This document shows positions 63,033-64,000 of a stretch of 64,000 bases of DNA, piece after piece. This DNA comes from Ptiloglossa arizonensis. Its lineage: Eukaryota > Arthropoda > Insecta > Hymenoptera > Colletidae. The notes under the pieces were generated by a model. It saw only the letters and a program-made list of their open reading frames with translations, searched no databases and was not told the origin of the DNA. The stretch spans positions 34,365,531 to 34,429,530 of the forward strand of contig NC_135049.1 in the NCBI RefSeq assembly GCF_051014685.1, read 5' to 3'. The position numbers and the translations under genes are program-made. Each line of letters begins with the position of its first letter. Positions within the stretch are counted from its first letter, which is position 1.

Positions 63033-64000
63033 ATGCTTGAGAAACAATCAAAATTTTCGCTGGTCTGATACTCGAAACCAATAACTGGAATGGCTTAGGG
63101 GAAAAGTACACACACCATTGAAATCGGGCTAGTTTCTACTTTCAGAGGCAACAGGAATTTCTCGAGTTCGTCAATCCGTTCGCGAGATATGGGAGTTTGA
63201 AGTTAAGGAATGGTTGAGAAACCATCGAAATTTACCGTAAGTCTGATACTCGAAACCAATAACTACAAAGGCCTAGGGGCAAAATACACATACCGTTGTA
63301 ATCGAGCGAGTTTCTACTTCCACATGCAACAGGAATTTCTCGAGTTCGTCAATCCGTTCGCGAGATATGGGAGTTTGAAGTTAAAGAATGGTTGAGAAAC
63401 CATCAAAATTTTCGCTGGTCGAATACTCGAAACCAATAACTGGAATGGCCTAGGGGAAAAGTACACATACCATTGTAATCGGGCGAGTTTCTACTTTCAG
63501 AGGCAACAGGAATTTCTCGAGTTCGTCAAACCGTTCGAGAGATATGTAAGTGTGAAGTTAAAGAATGGTTGAGAAACCATCAAAATTTTCGCTGGTCGAA
63601 TACTCGAAACCAATAACTACAAAGGCCTTGGGGAAAAATACACGTACCGTTGTAATCGGGCGAGTTTCTACTTTCAGATGCAACAGGAATTTCTCGAGTT
63701 CGTCAATCCGTTCGCGAGAAATGGGAATTTGAAGTTAAGGAATGGTTGAGAAACCATCAAAATTTTCGCAAGTCTAATACTCGAAACCAATAACTACTAT
63801 GGCCTAGGGCAAAAATGCACATACCGTTGTAATCGGGCGAGTTTCTACTTCCACATGCAACAGGAAATTCTCGAGTTCGTCAATGCGTTCGCAAGTTATG
63901 GGAGTTTGAAGTTAAGGAATGGTTGAGAAACCATCAAAATTTTCGCTGGTCTGATACTCGAAACCAATAACTGGAATGGCCTAGGGGAAAAGTACACACA
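63033..64000. repeat. Last HOR, running off the window
   Basis: Order B-C-D-E-F, then a monomer with CACATGCAACAGGAAATTC and AATGCGTTCGCAAG, instead of A. This matches 52,053-53,020 at offset 10,980 bp, so the sequence beyond the window may repeat the 10-monomer HOR seen from 53,022. Confidence 0.85.

Larger units (their letters stand above)
1..64000. repeat. 177-bp tandem satellite array, whole window
   Basis: A 177-bp unit repeats head-to-tail with no interruption. GTTTGAAG begins at 1, 178 and 355, and equivalent sites recur to the right edge, for about 361 copies. All copies read in the same direction and I saw no inversion, spacer or inserted element. The consensus has 73 G+C of 177 and 10 CpGs. 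Copies differ mainly by substitutions at recurrent sites (monomer positions 41-50 and 65-95), with rare 1-bp indels. The window starts at my chosen monomer phase and ends inside a monomer, so the array continues on at least one side and probably both. Array length, near-nucleosomal unit and HORs suggest a centromeric or pericentromeric satellite; this is inference, since no chromatin data are visible. I do not recognise the family by name. Confidence 0.97.
43930..64000. repeat. Array domain E: regular HOR domain
   Basis: About 113 monomers drawn from a limited set of recurring types. I label six: A (CCGATAACTAC, GTTAGCGAG), B (GAATGCTTGAGAAACAATC, GGCTTAGGGG), C (178 bp, CGAAATTTACCGTAAG), D (CTGGTCGAATAC with TTCGAGAGATATGTAAG or TTCGCGAG), E (GGCCTTGGGGAAAAATACAC with GAAATGGGAATTTG) and F (AAGTCTAATACTCG, CTATGGCCTAGGGC). 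Dimers and 6- and 10-monomer HORs built from these and a few further types fill most of the domain. Copies are closer to one another than in domains A-C. Confidence 0.82.

Noticed and set aside
1..64000. CRISPR-like regular repeats
   Set aside because: There are no unique spacers between short repeats. The whole 177-bp unit is repeated and both halves vary only slightly.
1..64000. Exact CENP-B box (TTCG then A then CGGG at correct spacing)
   Set aside because: I did not find a full match; monomers have ACCG or ACCA in place of TTCG. Only the box-like resemblance is reported.
1..64000. Transposon or retroelement insertions, LTRs or target-site duplications
   Set aside because: The 177-bp phase continues through every line checked, with only 1-bp shifts and whole-monomer gains or losses.
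1..64000. Telomere, rDNA, tRNA or other RNA genes
   Set aside because: No short telomeric tandem motif, no rRNA-like conserved stretch and no tRNA cloverleaf outside the monomer pattern. The CCTAGGG string is part of the monomer, isolated once per 177 bp.
1..64000. Identification as a named plant or animal satellite family
   Set aside because: Several known centromeric satellites have units near 177 bp, but unit length alone is not evidence and I recognise no sequence match.

Overview
This 64-kb window is one uninterrupted tandem satellite array. A unit of 177 bp, about 41% GC in the consensus I read, repeats head-to-tail on a single strand from the first base to the last, giving roughly 361 monomers. 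I see no gene, RNA gene, transposable element, CRISPR array, telomeric repeat or unique spacer. Every open frame (the longest is 129 codons) is a reading of the satellite itself and ends at variant positions of the monomer. An array of this size, a near-nucleosomal monomer and nested higher-order repeats (HORs) point to a eukaryotic chromosome, most likely a centromeric or pericentromeric array. I do not recognise the family. The base composition and monomer length would suit a plant satellite, but that is an inference and I assign no species.

For reference, I number the monomer from the G of GTTTGAAG at window position 1. Main landmarks are: an inverted repeat at 16-31 (ATGGTT, GAGA loop, AACCAT); a variable zone at 41-50; a variable zone at 65-95 around GGCCTAGG; a segment resembling the CENP-B box at 96-112; and a conserved CpG-rich block at 141-170 holding CTCGAG and TCGCGA. 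The consensus carries 10 CpGs.

I divide the array into five domains by their variant markers; the borders are approximate. Domain A (1-13,600) holds diverse monomers with scattered duplications of 0.3-1.5 kb. Domain B (13,600-21,600) has its own markers and 0.3-1 kb duplications. Domain C (21,600-27,627) introduces the GTAAGTGTGAAG and CTGGTCGAATAC variants. Domain D (27,628-43,929) contains an 11-monomer HOR (1,948 bp) followed by a direct tandem duplication of about 6.4 kb. Domain E (43,930-64,000) is the most regular. It contains a 6-monomer HOR of 1,063 bp, a 10-monomer HOR of 1,771 bp, 354-bp dimers, and a super-duplication of about 10.8-11.2 kb.

Regularity increases from left to right, as expected if the window runs from an older or more peripheral part of an array toward an actively homogenising part. 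Nothing here is a multi-gene system. What is of interest is the array's architecture: nested HORs, hybrid monomers at exchange points, a 178-bp marker monomer in two domain-specific versions, and alternation of monomers with and without the CENP-B-box-like CpG. Coordinates of duplications come from reading and matching by eye; edges are good to about 20-50 bp unless a base-exact offset is given.
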